Assembly: GCA_001898385.1 (NCBI GenBank)
Contig: MKTT01000102.1
Location: 80,570-144,569 of the forward strand
DNA length: 64,000 nucleotides
Direction of reading: 5' to 3'
Source of the DNA: Planctomycetales bacterium 71-10
GTDB taxonomy: Bacteria; Planctomycetota; Planctomycetia; Isosphaerales; Isosphaeraceae
Positions 33,660 to 41,656 of the stretch are shown in pieces; the stretch's first letter is position 1, and every line of letters starts with the position of its first letter. The notes below the pieces were generated by a model that saw nothing but the letters and a program-made list of their open reading frames with translations, did no database searches and had not been told where the DNA came from. The position numbers and the translations under genes are program-made.

Positions 33660-34520
33660 TCATTTCGCGTTCACGTTGAACTGGCGGAGGGGGACCTGCT
33701 TGTAGACGACGAGTTGAGCGAGGCGGAGGCCGCGGAGGCGGGCCTCGATGGGCATGAGGAAGGCGTAGTCCCCCTTGCGGACGTAGCGCGAGTCGCCGCG
33801 GGTGATCTGGGTGACGGTCATCCCGCCGGCGTCCTCGGGCAGGATGGTCGCCACGATGTTGCCGGGGACGATCAGCCGCATCGGCTGCGGGAGGACCAGG
33901 GCCCCGACGACGTGCAGCCGCGCGGGGTTGCCGTTGATCCCCGGCGGGACCGGATACGCCCAGCCGTACAGGAGGTTCTGCCCGGCGTAGTCCCAGGCGT
34001 TCATGTAACGGTTGAAGCCCGGGTCGAGCGTCGTCACCGCCATGTTGTTCGGCAAGACCTCGGCGTACGTCGGCGCGACGAGGGTGCGGTCGGCCCCTTC
34101 GAAGTAGTCGACGTGGCCGGTCCGGATGATGTTCGAGCCGGGGCTGAAGCCGATCGCCTCCACCAGCGCCTCGGCCGAGATCAGGTCGGCGCGGCCGGGC
34201 CAGCGGATCAGGAACTCCTGGATGTCCTCGGTGGCGATCGGGAACTGCTGGCCGACGTGGTTCTGGAGCACGATCCAGCGGTCGGTGGCGTTGATGACCT
34301 CGCCCCAGGCCCCCTCCGGTGGCGCGGGCGGGAGCCCCGGGGCCGCCTGTTGGGGCCGGCCGGCGATGGCGTCGTCGATCGCCCGTTGCAGCGGGTCGTC
34401 GGCGAAGTCCTGGGCCGAAGCCCGCCCGGCGACGAGCGTCAGGCAAGCCGCCGCCAGGCCGAGCCATGCGAGGATCGAGGCCCGGAATCGTCCGCCGTGG
34501 AGCCGTTTCGTCCCGTTCAT
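33660..34520 (-). CDS. Secreted protein of unknown function
   Basis: A 286-residue exported protein. The signal peptide comprises about residues 1-36 (ASILAWLGLAAACLTLVAGRASAQ). A Pro-rich stretch follows, then a globular domain rich in strands: GEVINATDRWIVLQNHVGQQFPIA, LIRWPGRADLISAEALVEAIG, NPARLHVVGALVLPQPMRLIVPGNIVATILPEDAGGMTVTQI, ending with KQVPLRQFNVNAK. I recognise no catalytic site. The ATG at 34520 has GGGAGGG upstream. It lies 35 nt upstream of the HNH partner gene on the same strand, so it may be in the same transcript, although an exported product has no obvious link to a nuclease. Confidence 0.75.
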   Translation of the reverse strand: MNGTKRLHGGRFRASILAWLGLAAACLTLVAGRASAQDFADDPLQRAIDDAIAGRPQQAAPGLPPAPPEGAWGEVINATDRWIVLQNHVGQQFPIATEDIQEFLIRWPGRADLISAEALVEAIGFSPGSNIIRTGHVDYFEGADRTLVAPTYAEVLPNNMAVTTLDPGFNRYMNAWDYAGQNLLYGWAYPVPPGINGNPARLHVVGALVLPQPMRLIVPGNIVATILPEDAGGMTVTQITRGDSRYVRKGDYAFLMPIEARLRGLRLAQLVVYKQVPLRQFNVNAK

Positions 34521-34811
34521 GGTCCCAACCCTCCCTCGTTCCACCCCGGCCCGTCCGGCCCGGCGCGCATGGCCCTGATGATCCCAACGATAGCCGGCCG
34601 TGGAGGCTCCATCAACGCGCGATGGGCGGTTTTTCGGCTTGCATCCGGAATCCTCGGGGGCCGATGCCGAACATCCCCCGACGTCGGGCGTATTCCCGCG
34701 TAGAATGATGGGATAGGGCCGGCGGCGGGTTGTTGGATTTGACTTCCACACCCTCCGTGCCCTCCTTATAAAGAACAGCCGTCGGGTCCCTTGCCATGTT
34801 CGGCCGTGCTG

Positions 34812-35108
34812 ATGGGGACGAGGGACGTGAATTGGGGCGTCAAAACCATGCCCATCTTCTGCTTGGCGGTCGTCGATACGATCTGCATCGCGGCCTCGTA
34901 CCGGAGCCTCCGCTCCTCTCCGCCCAGGGATGCCAAGGCTTTCGCCGCCGGCTTTTATGGGCTGTCCGTGTTCTGGGCCCAGGCCGTCCTGGACTTCAAA
35001 GGAAGCGGCCTGATCCTGCAACTCGCGGTCATCACGGCCATGTTCACCCTCTGCTATCTCAACCGCCTGGGGAAGCTATCGAAGGCCGCGGTCGTCGCCT
35101 CGAGGTGA
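34812..35108 (+). CDS. Small membrane protein, hypothetical
   Basis: A possible 98-residue protein with three hydrophobic segments (MPIFCLAVVDTICIAA, FYGLSVFWAQAVLDF, ILQLAVITAMFTLCYL) and a basic C-terminus. The start is uncertain: ATG at 34812, or ATG at 34848 which opens directly on the first helix. A TATAAA hexamer at 34767-34772 lies 45 nt before 34812. The hydrophobic pattern is hard to explain as chance, but there is no homologue I can name and no strong ribosome site, so I rate it as moderate. Confidence 0.45.
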   Translation: MGTRDVNWGVKTMPIFCLAVVDTICIAASYRSLRSSPPRDAKAFAAGFYGLSVFWAQAVLDFKGSGLILQLAVITAMFTLCYLNRLGKLSKAAVVASR

Positions 35109-35217
35109 CGGCGATCCGCGAAAAGCCCGGTTTTGTCACGGCCTCCGAGCTAAACTGGAGGCATCCACGGTCGCGGCCAGGCCGCCGCGACATCCCCTTG
35201 AGGCCACGGTCGCCGCG

Positions 35218-36960
35218 ATGAAATCCAACCCCCCGCGAGCCGAGGACGAACGGACCGGAACTTGGTCGGAGCCCGCCAAGGCCGCGCCCCGCGACCTCAC
35301 GGGCTTGCAACTGGGGGACTTCCGCGTCGACCGGCTCATCGGCCGCGGCGGCATGGGCGAGGTCTACCTCGCCGAGCAGATCAGCCTCCGGCGGCCCGTG
35401 GCCCTCAAGGTCCTGCTGCCGGAGTGGGTGTCGCGTCCGGCTTATTTGAGCCGGTTCTCGGTGGAGGCGACGGCCGTCGCCAAGCTCAACCACCCCAACA
35501 TCGTGCAGGTGTACGCGCTGGGGGAGGCCGACGGCGTCCACTACATCGCGATGGAGTACGTCGAGGGGGCGAACCTCCGCGAGTACCTGATCCGCAAGGG
35601 GTCGCTCGACATCCCGCTGGCCCTGTCGATCATGCGGCAGTCGGGCTCGGCGATCGGGGCGGCGGGCGAGGTCGGGCTGATCCACCGCGACATCAAGCCC
35701 GAGAACCTCCTCCTGACCCGCAAGGGCCGGATCAAGGTGGCCGACTTCGGCCTCTGCCGCGACACGGAGGCCGACCGCGTCCACGTCACCCAGCAGGGGA
35801 CGACGATGGGCACCCCCCTGTACATGAGCCCGGAGCAGGCCCAGGGGCACGCGCTGGACCACCGCAGCGACCTGTACTCGCTGGGGGTGACGTACTACCA
35901 CATGATCGTCGGCGAGCCCCCGTTCCGGGCGGACTCGGCGCTGGCGCTGGCGCTGAAGCACGTCCGCGAGCAGCCGGTCGCGATGCGCGTGCGCCGGCCC
36001 GACGTGCCGGCCGATCTGGACCGGCTGGTGCTGAAGCTGATGGCGAAGAAGGCGGCCGACCGCTACCAGTCGGCGGCCGAGATGCTGGCCGACCTGGCGA
36101 AGATCCGGACGCAGATGTCGACGATCGCCGGCGCGACGGCCCTCGACCTGGCCTCGCTGCCGACGACGGCCGGGGCCGCGGAGGCCGCCGACGAGGCGCG
36201 GTCGCTCTCCGGGATGGAGCCGGCGACGTCGCGGCGCGGGGTCGACCTGGCCCCCCTGCTCCGCGCCCTGCGGGGGGGCGGGGCGTCGTGGTTCCGTCCG
36301 CGGCTGCTGGCCGGCCTGGCGGTCGCGGCGGCGGCCGTCGGCGCCCTGGCGGGCTGGCGCGCCCGCACGGCCGAGCGCGCCGCGGAGCGCGGCCGGGGCG
36401 CGGCGGCGGCGCCCGCCCTGGGGATCGGGCCGCGCTGGGAGTCGGCCCCGCGGCGGGAGTCGGCCGAGGCCCAGTATCGCTACGCCTGGCTCGCGGCCCC
36501 GCCCGACCGCCTGGCCGCCGCCTGGCTGGCCGTGCCCGGCTACTTCCCGGAGTCGTACGAGTGGGCGTCGGCGGCCTACCTCCAACTCGGCCGGGCGCTC
36601 TACCGCGACCGCGACCTCGGCCGGGTCGTCGCGCTGGCGCGGGACGTCCGGGCCTGGCGGGCGCGGCAGACCCGCGACGCCCAGCTCGCCGACGTCCTGG
36701 ACGCGGCCGAGGCCCTGCTCCGCCGCGACGTCGACGGGGTCATCGGCCGGCTGCGGCGGATCCTGGAGTCCAAGGACCGGCCGCTGTCCGACCCGGGCCT
36801 GATCGACTTCGGCGTCGAGATCGTCGCCGACGCCCTGCGGGCGATCGACCAGCCGGGGGCGACCGGGGCGGCGGCCCAGCGCCCGGACCTGGCGGTCCTG
36901 CGGGGCCGGCTGCTGCTGCTGCGCAATCGCGTCCTCACGACGGACCTCGCCGTCCGATGA
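35218..36960 (+). CDS. PknB-like Ser/Thr protein kinase with transmembrane anchor
   Basis: A 580-residue kinase. The kinase domain at about 35-300 is complete: glycine loop GRGGMG (42-47), K64 in VALK, HRDIKPEN (156-163), DFG (176-178), SPE (204-206). A membrane helix lies at about 362-380 (LLAGLAVAAAAVGALAGW). The C-terminal part (about 400-580) is helical, Ala/Arg-rich and probably periplasmic. Standard bacterial Hanks-type organisation, though the ectodomain carries no PASTA repeats. The next gene, 82 nt downstream, encodes an FHA-GAF-phosphatase protein, a natural partner for phosphothreonine recognition and signal reversal. A TAAACT hexamer lies 67 nt upstream. Confidence 0.93.
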   Translation: MKSNPPRAEDERTGTWSEPAKAAPRDLTGLQLGDFRVDRLIGRGGMGEVYLAEQISLRRPVALKVLLPEWVSRPAYLSRFSVEATAVAKLNHPNIVQVYALGEADGVHYIAMEYVEGANLREYLIRKGSLDIPLALSIMRQSGSAIGAAGEVGLIHRDIKPENLLLTRKGRIKVADFGLCRDTEADRVHVTQQGTTMGTPLYMSPEQAQGHALDHRSDLYSLGVTYYHMIVGEPPFRADSALALALKHVREQPVAMRVRRPDVPADLDRLVLKLMAKKAADRYQSAAEMLADLAKIRTQMSTIAGATALDLASLPTTAGAAEAADEARSLSGMEPATSRRGVDLAPLLRALRGGGASWFRPRLLAGLAVAAAAVGALAGWRARTAERAAERGRGAAAAPALGIGPRWESAPRRESAEAQYRYAWLAAPPDRLAAAWLAVPGYFPESYEWASAAYLQLGRALYRDRDLGRVVALARDVRAWRARQTRDAQLADVLDAAEALLRRDVDGVIGRLRRILESKDRPLSDPGLIDFGVEIVADALRAIDQPGATGAAAQRPDLAVLRGRLLLLRNRVLTTDLAVR

Positions 36961-36976
36961 CGGCGGGCCGCGGTCG

Positions 36977-36985
36977 TGATACGCT
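36977..36985 (+). promoter_or_regulatory. Extended -10 promoter candidate
   Basis: TGATACGCT: TG one base before TACGCT, about 58 nt ahead of the ATG at 37043. No good -35. It resembles the sequences at 5722 and 56780. Confidence 0.3.
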
Positions 36986-37042
36986 CTCTGGTGGGTCGGG
37001 GGGCCGCGTCGAGGTGACGGGACCGGGAGGCGGAGGACGGGG

Positions 37043-38782
37043 ATGGCATTCCTGAAGCGAGCCAACGGCGAATCGGCCGGGCAGATCATCGAGCTGACGC
37101 AGGAACGGACGGTGATCGGCCGCTCGCCCGACCAGTGCCAGGTCGTGCTGGGCCTCAACGGCGTCAGCCGCCGTCACGCCGAGGTCTACCGCCAGGGGGA
37201 CGGCTACTTCGTCGCCGACCTCAAGTCGCGCAACATGACCAAGGTCAACGACGTCAAGCTGATCCCCGGGGCCGACCGTCGGCTCGCCGGCGGCGACCGC
37301 ATCAGCATCTGCGACGTCGAGTTCATCTTCCACGCCGTCGAGCCGGCCGAGGAGCCCCGCGACCGCGAGGTCCTCATCATCAACGAGGGCGAGGCGTTCG
37401 ACGTCCCCCCCCTGCACACCTTAGACGCCTCGCGCTCCACCGCGATCGCCAGCATGGTCAAGCCGGAGGTCAAGCTCCGGGCCATCCTGGAGATCACCCG
37501 CGACCTCTCCACCGAGCTGAAGATCGACAAGGTCGCCCCGCGCGTCCTGGAGTCGCTAGCCCAGCTGTTCCCGCAGGCCGAGCGCTCGTTCCTCGTCCTG
37601 GTCGACCCGGCGACGAAGCGGCTGGTCCGCAAGGCCACCAAGGTCCGCCAGGGCCGCGGCCGGATCAGCTTCAACACCACCGTCCCGGCCGACGAGGCCC
37701 CGATGCAGATGAGCCGGTCGCTCGTCAACCACGTCCTCGGCCAGAAGAAGGCCGTCCTCAGCCAGGACGCCGGCGCCGACAAGGACCTCCCCACCAGCGC
37801 CTCGATCGCCGACCTGAAGATCCGGTCGGTGATGTGCGTCCCCATGGTGACGCCCAACGGCGAGGCGGTGGGGATCATCCAGCTCGACACCAGCGACCGC
37901 AAGCAGTTCCACCAGGAGGACCTGGACGTCCTGGCCGCCGTGGCCGGCCAGGCGGCGATCTCGATCCAGAACGCCCAGCTCCACGAGTCGATGCTGGAGC
38001 GCGAGCGGGTCGACCGCGACCTGAAGCTGGCCGAGCAGGTGCAGAAGCGGTTCCTCCCCCAGGAGGTCCCGACGATCGCCGGCTACGAGTTCTTCGCCCA
38101 CTACGAGCCGGCTTACGAGGTGGGGGGCGACTACTACGATTTCGTGCCGCTGACCCACGACCGCCTGGCCATCGCCCTGGGCGACGTCTCCGGCAAGGGG
38201 GTGGCCGCCGCCCTGATGATGGCCAAGTTCTCCGGCGACACCCGCTACTGCATCCTCACCGAGAACGCGCCCGGGGCCGCCGCCGCCGAGCTGAACGCGA
38301 TGCTCATCTCGGCCGGCATCGAGGAGAAGTTCATCACCCTGAGCCTCAGCGTCCTGGACGCGAAGACCGGGACCCTCTCGTTCGCCTCGGCCGGCCACCT
38401 GCCGATCCTGGTCCGCCGCGCCGACGGCCGCGTGGAGGAGCTGGGGGAGGAGATCGCCGGCTTCCCGCTGGGGATCCTGCCCGGCGTGGAGTACAAGCAG
38501 TCGCAGGTGACGCTGGGCCCGGGCGACGTGGCGGTGATCTACTCCGACGGCGTCACCGACGCCCGCAGCGTCAAGGACGAGCTGTACGACTGCCGCGACG
38601 ACCGCCGCCTGCTCCGCCGCCTGGCCGAGACCGCCGGCGGCCCCGAGGTGGTCGGCAAGGCGATCCTCCAGGACATCCGCGAACACGCGCTCGGCCACGT
38701 CCAGGCCGACGACATCACCCTCATCTGCTTCGGCCCGGTCGCCCCGGCCGCGACCCAGCCCCAAGGCCCCGCCTCGCCATGA
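37043..38782 (+). CDS. FHA - GAF - SpoIIE/PP2C phosphatase signalling protein
   Basis: A 579-residue cytoplasmic signal protein. FHA domain at about 1-100: RTVIGRSPDQCQVVL, GVSRRHAEVY and a loop with KSRNMTKVND. GAF domain at about 150-320: LFPQAERSFLVLVD, IRSVMCVPMVTPNGEAVGIIQLD. A coiled-coil (LKLAEQVQKRFLPQEVP) precedes the SpoIIE/PP2C domain (about 345-565), with metal-site residues GGDYYDF, GDVSGKG, SFASAGHLP, YSDGVTDARS and ADDITLI. This set fits an RsbU-type phosphatase switched by phosphothreonine binding. It is 82 nt downstream of a Ser/Thr kinase gene and overlaps the next gene by 4 nt. No anti-sigma factor gene is adjacent. Confidence 0.94.
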   Translation: MAFLKRANGESAGQIIELTQERTVIGRSPDQCQVVLGLNGVSRRHAEVYRQGDGYFVADLKSRNMTKVNDVKLIPGADRRLAGGDRISICDVEFIFHAVEPAEEPRDREVLIINEGEAFDVPPLHTLDASRSTAIASMVKPEVKLRAILEITRDLSTELKIDKVAPRVLESLAQLFPQAERSFLVLVDPATKRLVRKATKVRQGRGRISFNTTVPADEAPMQMSRSLVNHVLGQKKAVLSQDAGADKDLPTSASIADLKIRSVMCVPMVTPNGEAVGIIQLDTSDRKQFHQEDLDVLAAVAGQAAISIQNAQLHESMLERERVDRDLKLAEQVQKRFLPQEVPTIAGYEFFAHYEPAYEVGGDYYDFVPLTHDRLAIALGDVSGKGVAAALMMAKFSGDTRYCILTENAPGAAAAELNAMLISAGIEEKFITLSLSVLDAKTGTLSFASAGHLPILVRRADGRVEELGEEIAGFPLGILPGVEYKQSQVTLGPGDVAVIYSDGVTDARSVKDELYDCRDDRRLLRRLAETAGGPEVVGKAILQDIREHALGHVQADDITLICFGPVAPAATQPQGPASP

Positions 38783-40380
38783 GCACGTCGGTCAAGCTGA
38801 ACAACCTCCGCCTGGAGCTGGACGACCCCGAGGAATCGCTCCCCGCTCGGGCCGCCGGCCGCCTCGGCCTGGGCGCCGACGCCGTCCTGCGCTGGCGGAT
38901 CCTCCGCAAGTCGCTCGACGCCCGACGGGCCGACGACCTCCACTTCAACTACGCGATGGAGCTGGAGGTCCCCGCCGAGGCCGCCGCCCGCGCCCTCTCG
39001 GCCGGCGGGCCCGACGTCCGGCCCTACCGCGACGAGGGCTTCCCCTGGCCCGACCCGGGGACGGGCCCCCTGGGACGCCGGCCGGTCGTGATCGGCGCCG
39101 GCCCGGCCGGGCTGATAGCCGGCTACATGCTCGCCCTGCACGGCTACCGCCCCCTCGTCCTGGAGCGCGGCCGGGCCGTCAAGGACCGCGTGGCCGACGT
39201 CCGCAAGTTCGACGCCGGCGGCCCGGTCGACGCCGAGAGCAACTACCTCTTCGGCGAGGGGGGCGCCGGCACCTTCAGCGACGGCAAGCTCACCTCGCGC
39301 GGCGGCGGCCCCGACGTCCGCAAGGTCCTGGAGATCCTGGCCGACTGCCACGGCAAGCCCTCCATCGTCTACGAGCACCGCCCCCACCTGGGCTCCAACC
39401 GCCTCCCCCTGGTCGTCCGCACCCTCCGCAAGAAGATGGAGGCCCTCGGCGGCGAGGTCCGCTTCTCCTGCCGCGTGGAAGACCTCGACGTCGCCGACGG
39501 CCGGCTCCGCGGCCTGGGGACCAGCTCCGGCTACATCCCCGCCGACGTCGCCGTCCTCGCCGTCGGCCACAGCGCCCGCGACACCTACGACATGCTCCTG
39601 CGCCGCGGCGTCCCGCTCCTGGCCAAGCCCTTCCAGTTCGGCGTCCGCATCGAGCAGCCCCAGGAGCAGATCGACAAGGCCCAATACGGCGCGAACCAGG
39701 GCCACCCCGCGCTGGGCGCCGCCGACTACGGCCTCACGGTGCGCGCCGGGGCCTGCGACCTGTTCACGTTCTGCATGTGCGCCGGCGGCTACGTCATGCC
39801 CAGCGTCTCCGAGCCCGGCTACTGGTGCTCCAACGGCATGAGCGAGAGCCGGCACGACTCCCCCTTCGCCAACAGCGGCCTGGTCGTCACCATCGACCCG
39901 GCCGAGACCAGCTCGCATCCCCTCGCCGGCGTCCACTTCCAGCAGCGCTACGAGCGCGCGGCGTACGTCGCCGGCGGCCGATCCTACGCCGCGCCGATCC
40001 AGTGGGCGCGCGACTTCCTCGCCGGTCGGGCCAGCCGGGGCAAGCTCCCCTCCAGCTACACCCGGGGCCTCGTCAAGCCGATGGACCTGGGCCCCCTGCT
40101 CCCGGAGCAGGTCGCGCACGCGCTCTTGAAAGGCCTGCCGCTCATGGACCGCCGGATGGACCGCCGGTTCCTCCGCGACGCCACCCTCACCGGCCCCGAG
40201 GCCCGCGGCAGCTCCCCCGTGCGCATCCCCCGCGACGACGCCACCCGCCAGAGCCCGGCCGTCGCCGGCCTGTACCCCTGCGGCGAGGGGGCGGGCTACG
40301 CGGGCGGCATCATCAGCGCCGCCGTCGACGGCCTCCGCACGGCCCGGGCCCTCGTCGCCGCCTTCGCCCCGCCCGCCTGA
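38779..40380 (+). CDS. COG2509-type FAD-dependent oxidoreductase
   Basis: A 533-residue flavoprotein, start overlapping the phosphatase stop (ATGA). An N-terminal domain (1-95, KLNNLRLELDDPEES and RRADDLHFNYAMELEV) is characteristic of the YgfK/COG2509 class rather than simple thioredoxin reductases. The Rossmann motif PVVIGAGPAGLIAGYMLALHG (about 97-117), GEGGAGTFSDGKLTSRG, and the C-terminal motif GLYPCGEGAGYAGGIISAAVDG complete the flavin-binding site. The substrate of this family is not established. Being translationally coupled to the phosphatase suggests shared regulation, not necessarily shared function. Confidence 0.9.
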   Translation: MSTSVKLNNLRLELDDPEESLPARAAGRLGLGADAVLRWRILRKSLDARRADDLHFNYAMELEVPAEAAARALSAGGPDVRPYRDEGFPWPDPGTGPLGRRPVVIGAGPAGLIAGYMLALHGYRPLVLERGRAVKDRVADVRKFDAGGPVDAESNYLFGEGGAGTFSDGKLTSRGGGPDVRKVLEILADCHGKPSIVYEHRPHLGSNRLPLVVRTLRKKMEALGGEVRFSCRVEDLDVADGRLRGLGTSSGYIPADVAVLAVGHSARDTYDMLLRRGVPLLAKPFQFGVRIEQPQEQIDKAQYGANQGHPALGAADYGLTVRAGACDLFTFCMCAGGYVMPSVSEPGYWCSNGMSESRHDSPFANSGLVVTIDPAETSSHPLAGVHFQQRYERAAYVAGGRSYAAPIQWARDFLAGRASRGKLPSSYTRGLVKPMDLGPLLPEQVAHALLKGLPLMDRRMDRRFLRDATLTGPEARGSSPVRIPRDDATRQSPAVAGLYPCGEGAGYAGGIISAAVDGLRTARALVAAFAPPA

Positions 40381-40416
40381 TCCCGCCGGGTTTTCGAGAA
40401 AGCGCGAAGGTTTTTC

Positions 40417-40445
40417 TTGGCACCCCTGCGATCCGATCTTAACAT
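40417..40445 (+). promoter_or_regulatory. Sigma70-type promoter candidate
   Basis: TTGGCA (40417-40422), a 17-nt spacer and TAACAT (40440-40445), 46 nt before the ATG at 40491. It sits in a short A/T-richer stretch. Confidence 0.45.
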
Positions 40446-40490
40446 GACGTCTCCGCGCGAAGATTCACCGTAAGGGACGTCGTCTCGTCT

Positions 40491-41159
40491 ATGATCATCG
40501 AGTGCCCGCAGTGCGGCTTCTCGGGCCGCGTCCCCGACCACGCGACGCGGATCCCGCATCAGGCGCGGTGCCCGAAGTGCCGCTATCGCTTCGACATCGG
40601 CGATCCCGACGTCCAGCACCCCGAGCCCGTCGACGCGATCCTGGCCGACCTCCGCCACGACCAGGCCCGCCCCCGGCTGGACCCCAGCGACTCGTCCTAC
40701 GAGCTGGACCCGATCGTCGTCGGCCCGGACGACCCCTGGGAAGGCCCCTGGTCGGACGGGCCCGACGAGCCCCGGGCGGGGGCGGCCGACGCCTTCCTCA
40801 CGACCCTGCGGCCCGGGGGACGACCGCCGGTGTGGGCCGTCCGCGCGCTCCGGCCCTCGACGCTCCGGATCCGGATCTTCCAGGCGTGGGCGATCCTCTT
40901 CCTGGCCGGCGCCGCCGCCATCGGCGTCCGGACGGCCTTGGCCGCCTCCCGGTTCGACGACGACCGCTTCTTCTCTGCGGAACTGCTCCGGCCCGTGGCC
41001 GCCGTCGTCCTGCTGGTCTGCGCCGCGGCCCTCCTCTGCCTCTCCGTCGACGTCAGCCGCCGCCTCGCCCGCCTCACCTACGATCCGAACCCGCCCCTTC
41101 TTCCGCCCCCGCCCTCGCGCCCCGCCGAAGCGGACCGCGCCGGCCGCCGCGACGGCTGA
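40491..41159 (+). CDS. Zinc-ribbon membrane protein
   Basis: A 222-residue protein. The N-terminal zinc ribbon has two CxxC pairs (ECPQCGFSGRVP and ARCPKCRYRFDI), of the MJ0042 type found on many bacterial membrane proteins. An acidic and Pro-rich linker of about 80 residues follows, then two membrane helices (about 128-148 and 165-188), ending in a Pro/Arg tail. There is no catalytic motif. It stands alone between the flavoprotein gene and the BlaI operator region. The zinc ribbon supports a real gene; the function is unknown. Confidence 0.8.
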   Translation: MIIECPQCGFSGRVPDHATRIPHQARCPKCRYRFDIGDPDVQHPEPVDAILADLRHDQARPRLDPSDSSYELDPIVVGPDDPWEGPWSDGPDEPRAGAADAFLTTLRPGGRPPVWAVRALRPSTLRIRIFQAWAILFLAGAAAIGVRTALAASRFDDDRFFSAELLRPVAAVVLLVCAAALLCLSVDVSRRLARLTYDPNPPLLPPPPSRPAEADRAGRRDG

Positions 41160-41185
41160 ATCCGGCCCCGCCCCCGAGATCCTCC

Positions 41186-41238
41186 TTGACGTCCGCCCTT
41201 GCGTGGCAATACAGTGCCACATGGTAATCGATTGCCAT
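41186..41238 (+). promoter_or_regulatory. BlaI-type promoter with two tandem operator dyads
   Basis: TTGACG (41186-41191), an 18-nt spacer and TACAGT (41210-41215) form a promoter. The -10 lies inside an 18-bp dyad with arms GTGGCA/TGCCAC (41203-41220). A second 18-bp dyad, ATGGTAATC/GATTGCCAT with one mismatch, follows immediately (41221-41238). The two share the half site TGGCA/TGGTA. This would let the repressor encoded at 41263 shut its own operon. Confidence 0.75.
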
Positions 41239-41262
41239 GTTCCGGCGTGAGGAGGACTCGTC

Positions 41263-41655
41263 ATGGCGAAGGGCGACCCGAGGGAGCCGCTGGGGGCGCG
41301 AGAGCGGCAGATCATGGACGTCGTGTACCGGCTGGGCGAGGCGTCGGTGGCCGACGTCCTGGCCGGCCTGGCGGACCCGCCGTCGTACTCGGCGGTGCGG
41401 ACGATGGTCCGCTCGCTGGAGGCCAAGGGGCTGCTGAGGCATCGCCGGGAGGGGGTCAAGTACGTCTACCGGCCCGCGCACTCGCGCGACGCGGCGAAGG
41501 TCGGGGCGCTGGAGCACCTGATGCGGACGTTCTTCGCCGGCTCGGCCGCCGCGGCCGTGGAGGCGATCCTGGACCCCTCGGTCGCGAAGCTGTCCGACGA
41601 GGAGTTGGCGCGGCTGGAGGCCCTGATCAGGGACGCCCGGAAGAAGGAGAAGTGA
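41263..41655 (+). CDS. BlaI/MecI family transcriptional repressor
   Basis: A 130-residue winged-helix repressor of the BlaI/MecI class, which dimerises on operator dyads and is inactivated by proteolysis when a BlaR1-type sensor fires. Motifs: LGARERQIMDVVYRLGEASVADV, SYSAVRTMVRSLEAKGLLRHRREG, YVYRPAHS. The C-terminal dimerisation half ends KLSDEELARLEALIRDARKK. GGAGGA precedes the ATG. The stop is 1 nt before the sensor gene start, a tight operon. Two perfect or near-perfect 18-bp dyads immediately upstream are the likely binding sites. Confidence 0.95.
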   Translation: MAKGDPREPLGARERQIMDVVYRLGEASVADVLAGLADPPSYSAVRTMVRSLEAKGLLRHRREGVKYVYRPAHSRDAAKVGALEHLMRTFFAGSAAAAVEAILDPSVAKLSDEELARLEALIRDARKKEK

Positions 41656-41656
41656 C

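Noticed and set aside
34796-35221. Alternative frame for the small membrane protein
   Set aside because: Its translation is Arg/Gly-rich without hydrophobic segments; the overlapping frame has three membrane-like helices.
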